A program made the translations under genes and the position numbers. A DNA stretch of 64,000 bases from a bacterium (GTDB taxonomy: Bacteria > Campylobacterota > Campylobacteria > Campylobacterales > Sulfurimonadaceae): NCBI GenBank assembly GCA_018825665.1, contig JAHJEG010000011.1:1-64000 (forward strand). Direction: 5' to 3'. Shown piece by piece: positions 55,884-63,751 of the stretch (position 1 is the stretch's first letter; each line of letters opens with the position of its first letter). The notes beneath the pieces are model-generated. The model searched no databases. It was not told the origin of the DNA and was given only the letters and a program-made list of their open reading frames with translations.

Positions 55884-56750
55884 ATGAAAATATACTATTA
55901 TGTACATACAGGGCACCGCATAGGGCTTGACAGATTCAGACGTGCATGCACAATTATCCGCTCTTTGGGAGATATGGACATCACGCTTTTAAGCTCAGAC
56001 TACAGAATAGCACAGGTTGCGCGTGACTTTGGTGTAGAGAAAAGCGTAGGGGTTGACGTAGTCAGAAATATCCCTCAAATCGCACTCAACGGCGATAAGC
56101 TGATTTTTGATTCAGCAGAAGCAAATCCGATTATGCTTGAGGATATGAGACAGTATTTCTCCACTTTTATAAGAGTCAGTGATGATAAGGATGACAAAAA
56201 AGGGGGCAATGAATTTTTAATCTCCCCTTATTTAGAGGGAGAGGGGATTTGCAATGCCTATGCGATTGATGATTCTTTTTTTGAAACCTGCGAGAAAACG
56301 ATCAAGCTTTCCTATTTTTTCGGTGACGATGACTACGAAAAAGATTTGCAAAAGAACCTCTCTTTTTTAGATGGCTTGAATCCTGATTTGCAGCTTGGAT
56401 TTTACTATTTTTTAGACTATGAAGATGAATTGAAAAAAAAGTTTCCGAATCATCATGAATTTGAAGACTACGAAGAGATGATAAAAAAATCAGAGATTCT
56501 CATTAGCGCATCACCTCAGGCAGTTTTGGAAAGTTTGGCATGTGGAAGCAAACCCATTTACATCCAAAGGGAAGATTACACTACAGAGTTCAGAGACTTG
56601 TTTAAGGATTTAAATATACCTATTATTGATAATTATGATAATTCTGAATTATCTGTGATTATTAAAACAATAAATAATATTAATTACTTGAAACCAAAAC
56701 AAAAGTGTAACAAAATTTCCAAATTTATAAAAGAAAGCTTAAATTTATAA
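55884..56750 (+). CDS. Unknown protein, GT-B glycosyltransferase-like
   Basis: This 288-residue soluble protein begins MKIYYYVHTGHRIGLDRFRR and has a late segment ISASPQAVLESLACGSKPIYI that reads like the donor-site loop of GT-B glycosyltransferases (glutamate followed by a glycine after a small residue). No family can be named with confidence. AAAAGGA precedes the ATG at 55884; an in-frame ATG at 55845 lies in the repeat region and lacks a ribosome site. The last 40 codons are much more AT-rich than the rest. Confidence 0.6.
   Translation: MKIYYYVHTGHRIGLDRFRRACTIIRSLGDMDITLLSSDYRIAQVARDFGVEKSVGVDVVRNIPQIALNGDKLIFDSAEANPIMLEDMRQYFSTFIRVSDDKDDKKGGNEFLISPYLEGEGICNAYAIDDSFFETCEKTIKLSYFFGDDDYEKDLQKNLSFLDGLNPDLQLGFYYFLDYEDELKKKFPNHHEFEDYEEMIKKSEILISASPQAVLESLACGSKPIYIQREDYTTEFRDLFKDLNIPIIDNYDNSELSVIIKTINNINYLKPKQKCNKISKFIKESLNL
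56537..56547 (+). repeat. GGCATGTGGAA word in the gene at 55884
   Basis: Exact copy, preceded by T, read as L-A-C-G. Confidence 0.75.
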
Positions 56751-56771
56751 TTAATTAAAACTTATTTGGTA

Positions 56772-56777
56772 TATAAT
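56772..56777 (+). promoter_or_regulatory. -10 box of petABC
   Basis: TATAAT in the AT-rich 60-base gap, 34 bases before the petA ATG. Confidence 0.65.
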
Positions 56778-56810
56778 AAGCCTTTAAAATTCACACTAAA
56801 GTGAGCAAAT

Positions 56811-57335
56811 ATGATAAATGAGAGCCGTAGAGGTTTTATGGGTAAGGCGTTCGGTGCTGTTGCGGCAGTCGGTGCAGTAGGCTCATTGGTTGCGATGAAG
56901 AAGTCTTGGGATCCACTTCCAAGCGTTATGGCAGCTGGTTTTACTACTGTAGATTTAAGTAATTTTACTGCAAATAAACTTGAGATAGCTAAATGGCAGG
57001 GTAAGCCGATTTTTATATTGAAGTTTGGTGCAGATATGCCAGAGGTAGAAAAAAGAAGTGTGAAAGTTGGGGCGCATTACTATTCAGTTATGATTGGTTT
57101 GTGTACACACTTAGGTTGTATACCTGCATATAAAGATTCTGAACATACGTTTAAGTGTGCATGCCACGGTGGTGAGTTTAATGCTGCCGGTGTTCATACT
57201 TTTGGTCCTCCACCTCGTCCACTGGATATTCCTCCTTTTTCTATCAAAGATGAAAACACTATTGTTTTGGGTGAAGTTGGTCCAGAGTACACAGAGTTGA
57301 TTGCCCGTCTTTCAACAGACACTAATATTGCGTAA
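56811..57335 (+). CDS. petA: Ubiquinol-cytochrome c reductase Rieske iron-sulfur subunit
   Basis: This 174-residue protein holds the [2Fe-2S] centre that takes the first electron from quinol in the bc1 complex. The ligands are in CTHLGC (C98, H100) and CACHGG (C116, H119), with C103 and C118 as the likely disulfide. The N-terminus has a twin-arginine pattern (SRRGFMGKAF) before its single helix, so it is exported folded by Tat. First gene of petA-petB-petC, with strong codon bias. Confidence 0.96.
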   Translation: MINESRRGFMGKAFGAVAAVGAVGSLVAMKKSWDPLPSVMAAGFTTVDLSNFTANKLEIAKWQGKPIFILKFGADMPEVEKRSVKVGAHYYSVMIGLCTHLGCIPAYKDSEHTFKCACHGGEFNAAGVHTFGPPPRPLDIPPFSIKDENTIVLGEVGPEYTELIARLSTDTNIA

Positions 57336-57346
57336 GGGGGAAGAGT

Positions 57347-58597
57347 ATGGCAGAATTCGAAAAAGCTAACTCTGTAGGTGAGTGGTTCGACCAAAGACTA
57401 AATACAAGCGGTTTTTGGCGTGTGATGATGACGGAATATTGGATTCCTAAAAATATTAACTTCTTATGGGCGATGGGCGCATTACTTGCAATGCTGTTCA
57501 CTCTGTTATTGGTAACAGGTATCTTTTTATTGATGTACTATAAGCCGGATGTAAATATGGCTTTTGACAGTGTAAACTACACAATTATGCAAGAAGTTGC
57601 TTATGGATGGTTATTCAGAAATGTTCACGGTGTTGGGGCATCTGTTGTTTTCCTGGTAATCTATATCCATATGTTTACTGCGATTTATTACGGTTCATAC
57701 AAGAAAGGGCGTGAGATGATCTGGCTCTCGGGTATGTTGCTGTTTGTGACATTCTCGGCAGAAGGTTTCTCAGGGTATATGCTTCCATGGGGTCAAATGT
57801 CTTACTGGGCAGCTTATGTTATTACTGAAATTTTTGGTGGTATCCCTTTTATCGGTGATGAACTTGTTATTTGGATTCGTGGTAACTTTTATGTTGCAGA
57901 CGCTACATTGACTCGTTTCTTTATGCTTCATGTACTTTTAATTCCTATGGCTATTTTGGGTGCGATTGTATTTCACTTTTACACTCTTAGATTTCCTCAC
58001 GTTAACAACGAAGAGGGTGAATTCTTTGATTATAAAGAAGAGAGTGAAAAATACTTAGCGGGTAAAAAAGCTGAGTCTAAAGTTATTGCATTCTGGCCTG
58101 ATTTCTTATCTAAAGATTTTATGGTTATCTCTATCTTTATGATTTTCTTCTTTTATTTGGTTTTCTACCATAATGCATTTGCAATGGACCCGGTAAACTT
58201 TGATAAAGCAGACGGTATGAAAACTCCTGCGCATATTTATCCTGAGTGGTATTTCTTATGGTCTTATGAGGTTCTTCGCGGATTCTTCTTTGATATAGCA
58301 GGAATTTCCGGTAAGTCTTTAGGTTTAATGGCATTTGGTTTTGCTCAGGGTATTTTCATGGTACTTCCTTGGTTGGACAGATCACCGATGGTTAAACCTG
58401 CAAACCAAAGACCAATATTTAAATACTGGTTCTGGTTATTGATGGCTGACCTTTTTGTACTTACTATTTTTGGTAAGCTGCCGCCGACAGGTGCAAACGC
58501 ATGGGTAGGTTTCTTCTCATCGATCACATTCTTAGGACTGTTTATAGCATTGCCGTTCCTAACTAAAATAGAAGCTAAAATGGTAGGGGGTAAATAA
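57347..58597 (+). CDS. petB: Cytochrome b subunit of the bc1 complex
   Basis: PetB binds two b haems and both quinone sites. The 416-residue protein includes the haem histidines in RNVHGVGASVVFLVIYIHM (near residue 98) and LHVLLIPMAILGAIVFHFY, the GYMLPWGQMSYW loop and the Q-o-site-type PEWYFLWSYEVLR (the PEWY motif). At about eight helices it is the full-length fused form. It follows petA by 11 bases, and its stop shares one base with petC. Confidence 0.96.
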   Translation: MAEFEKANSVGEWFDQRLNTSGFWRVMMTEYWIPKNINFLWAMGALLAMLFTLLLVTGIFLLMYYKPDVNMAFDSVNYTIMQEVAYGWLFRNVHGVGASVVFLVIYIHMFTAIYYGSYKKGREMIWLSGMLLFVTFSAEGFSGYMLPWGQMSYWAAYVITEIFGGIPFIGDELVIWIRGNFYVADATLTRFFMLHVLLIPMAILGAIVFHFYTLRFPHVNNEEGEFFDYKEESEKYLAGKKAESKVIAFWPDFLSKDFMVISIFMIFFFYLVFYHNAFAMDPVNFDKADGMKTPAHIYPEWYFLWSYEVLRGFFFDIAGISGKSLGLMAFGFAQGIFMVLPWLDRSPMVKPANQRPIFKYWFWLLMADLFVLTIFGKLPPTGANAWVGFFSSITFLGLFIALPFLTKIEAKMVGGK

Positions 58598-59655
58598 TGT
58601 TTTCAATTATCGTAGGTCTAATAGTAGCCGTAATACTAATCATTTTAAACATTGTCCTTCAAAAAGTATCTTTCCCTAAAGAGGGAAGAATTTTAGCTAT
58701 CATTGTTATCATGACAGGATACATTTACTGGGGTTTTGAGCCGTATGCTCACCATGAAATGCACCCTCATGTTGCAGATGCCACATATACTTTTGACGGT
58801 AAGGCAGATGTAGAAGCATTGAAAGAAGCCGGAGCTGATACTGCAGAGACTGAAGCATTCTGGGCTAAGGCTGTTGAAGCCGCTTCATTAAGCGGAAACG
58901 TAGCAGCAGGTAAAGAGCTTGTAGCTGCAAACTGTACCGGTTGTCACTCAATCACTAGCGAAGGTTTTCCTGAACTTATGAGTGATGCCGATGCAGCAGC
59001 ATCTTATGGTGTAACTCCTCCTGATTTATCTATAGCGGGCAAGATTTATGATAAGAACTTTCTTGCAGCAGTTATCATGGACCCGGTTAAAGCGATGCAC
59101 ATTGAGCATAAATACCCTGTAGGGGGAGACAAAGTTTTCCCAATGCCTGCATCTGATTGGATGGCACCTCAGGAAATTGCTGATATGGTAGCATACCTGG
59201 CATCGGCTGCATCCAAAGTACCTGCTGTTGAAACAAAAGAGGGTGCAAGCGAGTTTGAAATCTCAAAAGCACAAAACAAGCAAGTATTTGAGGCAGCCTG
59301 TGTTCGTTGTCACCCGATGTCTTACGCAGGTATCGAAGCTAAGACACCGGCTGATATTATGAGTGCATATATAGGTGCAACTCCTCCTGACTTGTCTCAA
59401 CACATAAGAAGTCGTGGTGATCACTACTTACACAACTTCATCAATGACCCGCAAAGAAAATTACCAGGAACTGGTATGCCTCGTGTTGGTCTGACACAAG
59501 AAGCTGAAAAACAAGTAGTTGAGTATATGACGCAAATAGGTGATTCTAAGAAGCAAGAAAGAGAAGAATTAGGACCAAAAGTTTTAATCTATCTAGTTAT
59601 CCTTGCTATCTTTGCTCTTCTATGGAAAAAACAGATTTGGAGAGATTTACACTAA
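58597..59655 (+). CDS. petC: Di-haem cytochrome c subunit of the bc1 complex
   Basis: This 352-residue protein replaces classical mono-haem cytochrome c1 and carries electrons to soluble cytochrome c. It has an N-terminal helix (about 2-22), two cytochrome c domains with CTGCH near residue 112 and CVRCH near 235, and a C-terminal anchor (VLIYLVILAIFALLW) before the basic end. Methionines in FPMPASDWM and GTGMPRVG are probable axial ligands. Two-haem c-type subunits of this kind are usual in Campylobacterota. Confidence 0.95.
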   Translation: MFSIIVGLIVAVILIILNIVLQKVSFPKEGRILAIIVIMTGYIYWGFEPYAHHEMHPHVADATYTFDGKADVEALKEAGADTAETEAFWAKAVEAASLSGNVAAGKELVAANCTGCHSITSEGFPELMSDADAAASYGVTPPDLSIAGKIYDKNFLAAVIMDPVKAMHIEHKYPVGGDKVFPMPASDWMAPQEIADMVAYLASAASKVPAVETKEGASEFEISKAQNKQVFEAACVRCHPMSYAGIEAKTPADIMSAYIGATPPDLSQHIRSRGDHYLHNFINDPQRKLPGTGMPRVGLTQEAEKQVVEYMTQIGDSKKQEREELGPKVLIYLVILAIFALLWKKQIWRDLH

Positions 59656-59681
59656 TCTCTTCATAATTATCCAAAACTTAT

Positions 59682-59699
59682 CCGGAGCCTTTGCTCCGG
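59682..59699 (+). terminator. Terminator of petABC
   Basis: CCGGAGC (59682-59688) pairs with GCTCCGG (59693-59699) around CTTT and is followed by a T-rich TTCCTTT. It lies 26 bases after the petC stop. Confidence 0.75.
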
Positions 59700-59861
59700 T
59701 TCCTTTAAATCCCCTGAATTTCACCGTTTCTACGAATTTTATTTAACAATCTAAAATAAGAAAAAGATATAACACACTCCCTTTTAACCCACATATGAGA
59801 AAAAAGTAAACAAAGTGTAAATTAAAAGTATGGTTTAAACTTAAATTAAAAATTAGCAATA

Positions 59862-59867
59862 TATAAT
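59862..59867 (+). promoter_or_regulatory. -10 box of the porin gene
   Basis: TATAAT lies 112 bases before the ATG, in a very AT-rich region. The predicted leader of about 105 bases carries the long hairpin. Confidence 0.65.
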
Positions 59868-59891
59868 GAAGGTTCAATTTAAGATATCACA

Positions 59892-59948
59892 TTCTTAGAA
59901 GTGATAGTAAGATAACAGCTACTGTTTTTTTACTATCACTTTTAAGAA
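59892..59948 (+). promoter_or_regulatory. Long hairpin in the porin 5' leader
   Basis: Bases 59892-59910 pair with 59930-59948: 19 bp with a single G-U pair; the perfect core is AAGTGATAGTAA with TTACTATCACTT. The 19-base loop contains a further AACAG/CTGTT stem (59914-59918 with 59922-59926). It ends 31 bases before the start codon. A 5' stabilising stem as in ompA-type mRNAs, a regulatory leader, or an operator dyad are all possible. Confidence 0.7.
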
Positions 59949-59979
59949 GTGGTACCTTAAAACAAAACAGGAGAATTGA

Positions 59980-61191
59980 ATGAAAAAAATAATCGTATCT
60001 GTTGCTGTTGCAGCAATCGCTCTATCAACTACTGCAAGTGCATTAGAAGATATTAAAGTAAATGGTCAAGCTAAAGTTTGGTATGAAACTGATAATGCTA
60101 ACAGCAGTGTAAATGGTGAGATGTTTGATAATACACAATCATCTGCTGAAGTAGTATTCAAACTTGGTATGACTGGTAAACAAGGTGATGTAGGTTTCGG
60201 TACTTCTATTTACCAAACTTCAACTATGGGTCTTGAAGGTACATTGGTAGGTGCAACACGTACAAATACAACAAACCTTCAAGGTGACGGCGAGATGTTC
60301 GTTGGTGAAGCATATATCACTGCACCAATCGCTCCAAAAACTGTTCTTAAGTTCGGTAAGCAAGAATTAGATACTCCTTTAGCGTTTACTGAAAGATGGA
60401 ATGCAGTTCCTAATACATTCAATGCTGCTGTAGCTATCAATAGTTCAGTTGATAATGTAACTTTAATCGGTGCATACGTTGGTCAAGACAGTTCAGCTTC
60501 ATGGAAAGTTGACGGTGAAGTTGATCAGCAATACTTTGGTGGCGCATTTGCTTTAGCAGCTTTATATTCAGCTGACGGCGTAGGTGCAAATTTCTGGGCT
60601 TACCACATCAATAACGTTGGTTCAACTGGTTTAGCTTGGTTAACAGGTGGTGCATCAGGTGTTTCTGTTGACGCTGCATGGGTAGACGCTGGTATGAAAG
60701 TAGCAGATATAAACTTAAAAGGTTACGGAGCATTCGTAACTCACGATGGTTCAGGTGCAAAAGAAACTACAGCACTTGCAGCTTCTGCTGATATGGATGT
60801 ACAGGGTTGGAATTTATTTGCAGCTGTATCTGGTGTTTCTACAGGTGATTTACCAGTAGCAAATACTGCAACTAACTTCAAGAAAACTAAACTTCCAACT
60901 GCTGGTGTATATACAGATGGTCAGTACGTAGGTCAACCGGGTGCAACTGCGATTAAAATCAAAGCTGCCGGTAAAGTTGCTGACACAGGTGTAGCACTAC
61001 AAGTTGTTAATAATGAAGACAGAAATAATAATGACGCTAAAGACACAACTGAGATAGATTTAATTCTTTCTCAAAAAGTGGGTGTAGTAGATTTAAAAGG
61101 TATAATCATGCACAGAATGTTTGCTGATTCTGCTACTGAAGATGCTGCTGGTGGTCAACACGTTCGTGTTATCGCTTCTATAAACTTCTAA
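59980..61191 (+). CDS. Outer-membrane porin
   Basis: This 403-residue protein has a signal peptide (about 1-21, cut after TASA), alternating amphipathic strands rich in Gly, Ala and aromatic residues, and a C-terminal phenylalanine (RVIASINF), all marks of a beta-barrel outer-membrane protein. The early LEDIKVNGQAKVWYET and KFGKQELDTPLAFTERWN sequences resemble the major porins of Campylobacterota. It probably passes small solutes. Codon bias and the structured leader suggest abundant expression. Confidence 0.85.
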   Translation: MKKIIVSVAVAAIALSTTASALEDIKVNGQAKVWYETDNANSSVNGEMFDNTQSSAEVVFKLGMTGKQGDVGFGTSIYQTSTMGLEGTLVGATRTNTTNLQGDGEMFVGEAYITAPIAPKTVLKFGKQELDTPLAFTERWNAVPNTFNAAVAINSSVDNVTLIGAYVGQDSSASWKVDGEVDQQYFGGAFALAALYSADGVGANFWAYHINNVGSTGLAWLTGGASGVSVDAAWVDAGMKVADINLKGYGAFVTHDGSGAKETTALAASADMDVQGWNLFAAVSGVSTGDLPVANTATNFKKTKLPTAGVYTDGQYVGQPGATAIKIKAAGKVADTGVALQVVNNEDRNNNDAKDTTEIDLILSQKVGVVDLKGIIMHRMFADSATEDAAGGQHVRVIASINF

Positions 61192-61220
61192 GAAACGGTA
61201 ATCGTATTACTTTTCTTCTT

Positions 61221-61242
61221 TTCCCAAGCCCAGGCTTGGGAA
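61221..61242 (+). terminator. Hairpin after the porin gene
   Basis: TTCCCAAGC pairs with GCTTGGGAA (61221-61229 with 61234-61242), 9 bp with a CCAG loop. A T-rich stretch precedes it rather than follows, so a classical terminator is only partly supported on the + strand. Confidence 0.55.
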
Positions 61243-61275
61243 AATCCTTCTTATATCAATACAAAGAGACTCATT

Positions 61276-61890
61276 ATGCAAATATTTAAAATCCTTTTTC
61301 TTTCAATTGTACTGCTGCTTTTATCCGGATGTGCGAGAGTACCATTTAAAGAGAAAGAACCCCTAAAAGATGCAGCCCTGGTCTATGTATATGTATCCTC
61401 TGAGAGCGGAATTAATGATACGGACAGAAAACCCTCTTATAAAATTACGATTAACGAGAAACAGGCTGAGGGATACATGCATACGAATGAATATATGGTG
61501 TTTGATGTGCAGGCAAAGCATACAGAATTTTTGGCGGCAAGAGCTGACATTGAGATACACTCTTTATCTTTGGATTTAAAAGCCGGTGAAACGTATTATT
61601 TGAGAATCAAAAGCTATTCAGACGATTTTGGAAAATTTGAATTTAAACAAATCGAACATTCCTTGGGACTTAAGGAGCTCAAATCTACCTATTTGGCAGC
61701 TTCGGTCGAAAAAGAAAAGCTTATAGATGAATTAACAGAGCCTTTGAAGTCAAAAGATGAAAACACGGCTGAAACTTCCAAGAACATCTCAAAAACAGAT
61801 GAACTTGCAAAAGCTTACAAATTAAAAGAGCAGGGTGTTTTAAATGATGAAGAGTTTGAAAAACTAAAAACCGAGATACTTTCTCAATAA
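61276..61890 (+). CDS. Lipoprotein with DUF2846-like and C-terminal SHOCT domains
   Basis: This 204-residue protein has a lipoprotein signal with lipobox LLSGC (cysteine about 19), then a beta-rich domain (ALVYVYVSSESG; GETYYLRIKSY) typical of DUF2846, a linker, and a C-terminal SHOCT motif (ELAKAYKLKEQGVLNDEEFE, about 176-195). SHOCT domains occur at the ends of many secreted and membrane proteins and may mediate oligomerisation. Function unknown. The transcript may be separate from the porin, since a hairpin lies between. Confidence 0.75.
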   Translation: MQIFKILFLSIVLLLLSGCARVPFKEKEPLKDAALVYVYVSSESGINDTDRKPSYKITINEKQAEGYMHTNEYMVFDVQAKHTEFLAARADIEIHSLSLDLKAGETYYLRIKSYSDDFGKFEFKQIEHSLGLKELKSTYLAASVEKEKLIDELTEPLKSKDENTAETSKNISKTDELAKAYKLKEQGVLNDEEFEKLKTEILSQ

Positions 61891-61896
61891 TATTTC

Positions 61897-61925
61897 CGGA
61901 TGAATGAGATACACTCCCTCATCCG
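61897..61925 (+). terminator. Possible terminator after the lipoprotein gene
   Basis: CGGATGA (61897-61903) pairs with TCATCCG (61919-61925) around a 15-base loop that can form an extra GAG/CTC pairing. A moderately T-rich stretch follows. Seven bases after the stop. Confidence 0.5.
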
Positions 61926-61987
61926 ATATGCTTCCTTATATTTTCAACTTTCTGATGCGAGTCAATCTTTTTTTTAGCTCCAAAAGA

Positions 61988-61993
61988 TATAAT
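61988..61993 (+). promoter_or_regulatory. -10 box of moaA
   Basis: TATAAT lies 30 bases before the moaA ATG; AGGA at 62013-62016 is the ribosome site. Confidence 0.6.
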
Positions 61994-62022
61994 ACATCCA
62001 TAAAATTACTGCAGGAAAAATA

Positions 62023-62988
62023 ATGCTAATTGACAGCTATGACAGAGTAGTGGATTATCTTCGTGTTTCAGTTACAGAAAGATGTAATTTCAGATGTCAG
62101 TATTGTATGCCCGAAAAGCCTTTTTCATGGGTGCCAAAGGAAAATCTTTTATCTTTTGAAGAGTTGTTTGAGTTTATAAAAATAGCGATTGATGAAGGCG
62201 TTAACAAGATTCGAATCACTGGCGGAGAGCCGCTTCTTCGTGAAGATCTGGACAAGTTCTTAAAGATGATTTATGATTACAAGCCCGATGTTGACCTCTC
62301 AATGACCACAAATGCCTACTTGTTAAAGGGGACTGCGCAGAGACTTAAAGATGCCGGACTCAAACGTATTAATGTCTCGATTGACACATTAAAACCCGAA
62401 GTCGCTCTTGCAATAGCGGGAAAAGATGTTTTAAAAAATGTACTCGCCGGAGTGGAAGAAGCACTGAGAGTCGGCTTAAAGGTCAAAGTAAATATGGTGC
62501 CTATGAAAGGGATGAATGCGAATGAGATTGTGGATGTTTTAGAATATTGCAAAAAGCGCGATATGAGCATAAGATTTATAGAATATATGGAAAATGCACA
62601 TGCCAAAGCAGATATCAGCGGGATGAAATCTCCGGAACTTTTAGAGCTTCTAAACGCTAGGTATACATTCAGGGATGAGGGATTTGACGGCTCCTCCCCT
62701 TCACATTATTACACTATGGAAGATGGATATAAGTTCGGGATTATAGAGCCTTATGAGGATGATTTTTGCAAAAAATGTAACCGTATAAGACTTACTGCAG
62801 AGGGTCATCTGATACCTTGTCTGTATTTTGATGAGGCTATGAGCATAGCTGAGTCTATTAAAAGAGGCGATATCAAAGGTGCTGCACTTGTGTTAAAAGA
62901 GGTTGTCAGAACCAAACCTGAAAAAAACCGCTGGGGCGGTGAGGAAGGTGAAGTCTCAAGCCGTGCTTTTTATGAGACAGGCGGGTGA
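62023..62988 (+). CDS. moaA: GTP 3',8-cyclase MoaA
   Basis: MoaA is a radical SAM enzyme that rearranges GTP in the first step of molybdenum cofactor synthesis. The 321-residue protein has the SAM cluster motif CNFRCQYC (C21, C25, C28), GGEPLLR, and the second cluster [18 protein letters not shown] (C249, C252, C266). The C-terminal Gly-Gly (FYETGG), needed for activity in this family, is intact. queE and queD follow; the pairing of cofactor and queuosine genes may be only positional. Confidence 0.95.
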   Translation: MLIDSYDRVVDYLRVSVTERCNFRCQYCMPEKPFSWVPKENLLSFEELFEFIKIAIDEGVNKIRITGGEPLLREDLDKFLKMIYDYKPDVDLSMTTNAYLLKGTAQRLKDAGLKRINVSIDTLKPEVALAIAGKDVLKNVLAGVEEALRVGLKVKVNMVPMKGMNANEIVDVLEYCKKRDMSIRFIEYMENAHAKADISGMKSPELLELLNARYTFRDEGFDGSSPSHYYTMEDGYKFGIIEPYEDDFCKKCNRIRLTAEGHLIPCLYFDEAMSIAESIKRGDIKGAALVLKEVVRTKPEKNRWGGEEGEVSSRAFYETGG

Positions 62989-62992
62989 TTCA

Positions 62993-63751
62993 TTGATTTT
63001 TTTAGTGGAACATTTTTACTCCATACAGGGCGAGGGCAGATACACGGGTGTGCCCTCGCTCTTTTTTCGTTTTGGCGGGTGCAATATGAAGTGCGAAGGT
63101 TTTGGATGCAGAGAAAAAGCCGAGGATGGAACTGTCGTACTTGGATGTGATACGGTATATGCGGTTAACAAAGAGCATTTTTCACATAACTGGAGCCCAG
63201 TGAAGAGCGCAAAAGAACTTTTAAATATACTAAGCCTCTATGAGCTGCCCGAACATGTGGATATAGTGCTTACAGGCGGAGAACCGCTTATCTATGCGAA
63301 TGATGAGATCTTTATAGAATTTTTAGAAGAACTGCATAAAAAAGGACATAATATAACCTTTGAGACTAACGGTTCTTTGGCAGTTGATTTTGTAAAGTAT
63401 CCTATATACAGAAAGTGCATCTTTGCACTTTCTGTTAAGCTTTCAAATTCACAAGAGCCCTACAAAAAAAGGGTAAAAGGGGATGTGATCTACGAGATTA
63501 CGTCCAATGCAAAAGAGGCTTTTTTTAAGTTCAGCATAGATGCGGAGTCTATTGATCTGGGTCTGGAAGATGAAATAGAAAATATCATTTTGCATTCACC
63601 CGGGACTAAGGTTTATTGTATGCCTCTTGGCGGAAACAAAGCAGAAGTTGAAAAAAATACGGAGCCTCTTATAGAGTTTTGTAAATCTAAGGGGTATAAT
63701 TTCAGCGACAGACTTCATATAAGAATTTGGGATCAGAACAAAGGTGTGTAA
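62993..63751 (+). CDS. queE: 7-carboxy-7-deazaguanine synthase
   Basis: QueE is a radical SAM enzyme converting 6-carboxytetrahydropterin to 7-carboxy-7-deazaguanine, a step to queuosine in tRNA. The product is about 252 residues. VEHFYSIQGEGRYTGVPSLF is the family N-terminus, and TGGEPLIY follows. The cluster loop reads GCNMKCEGFGC, a CX3CX4C spacing unlike the usual CX3CX2C. The start is uncertain: TTG at 62993 with GGTGA upstream is preferred; ATG at 62972 and GTG at 63005 are alternatives. It overlaps queD by one base. Confidence 0.85.
   Translation: MIFLVEHFYSIQGEGRYTGVPSLFFRFGGCNMKCEGFGCREKAEDGTVVLGCDTVYAVNKEHFSHNWSPVKSAKELLNILSLYELPEHVDIVLTGGEPLIYANDEIFIEFLEELHKKGHNITFETNGSLAVDFVKYPIYRKCIFALSVKLSNSQEPYKKRVKGDVIYEITSNAKEAFFKFSIDAESIDLGLEDEIENIILHSPGTKVYCMPLGGNKAEVEKNTEPLIEFCKSKGYNFSDRLHIRIWDQNKGV

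Larger units (their letters stand above)
59656..59979 (+). other. 324-base gap petC-porin
   Basis: The gap contains the petABC terminator (59682-59699), an AT-rich stretch with nothing I recognise (about 59710-59850), the porin promoter (TATAAT 59862-59867) and a leader with a long hairpin (59892-59948). AGGAG at 59969-59973 precedes the porin ATG. No open frame with a ribosome site is seen. Confidence 0.7.
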
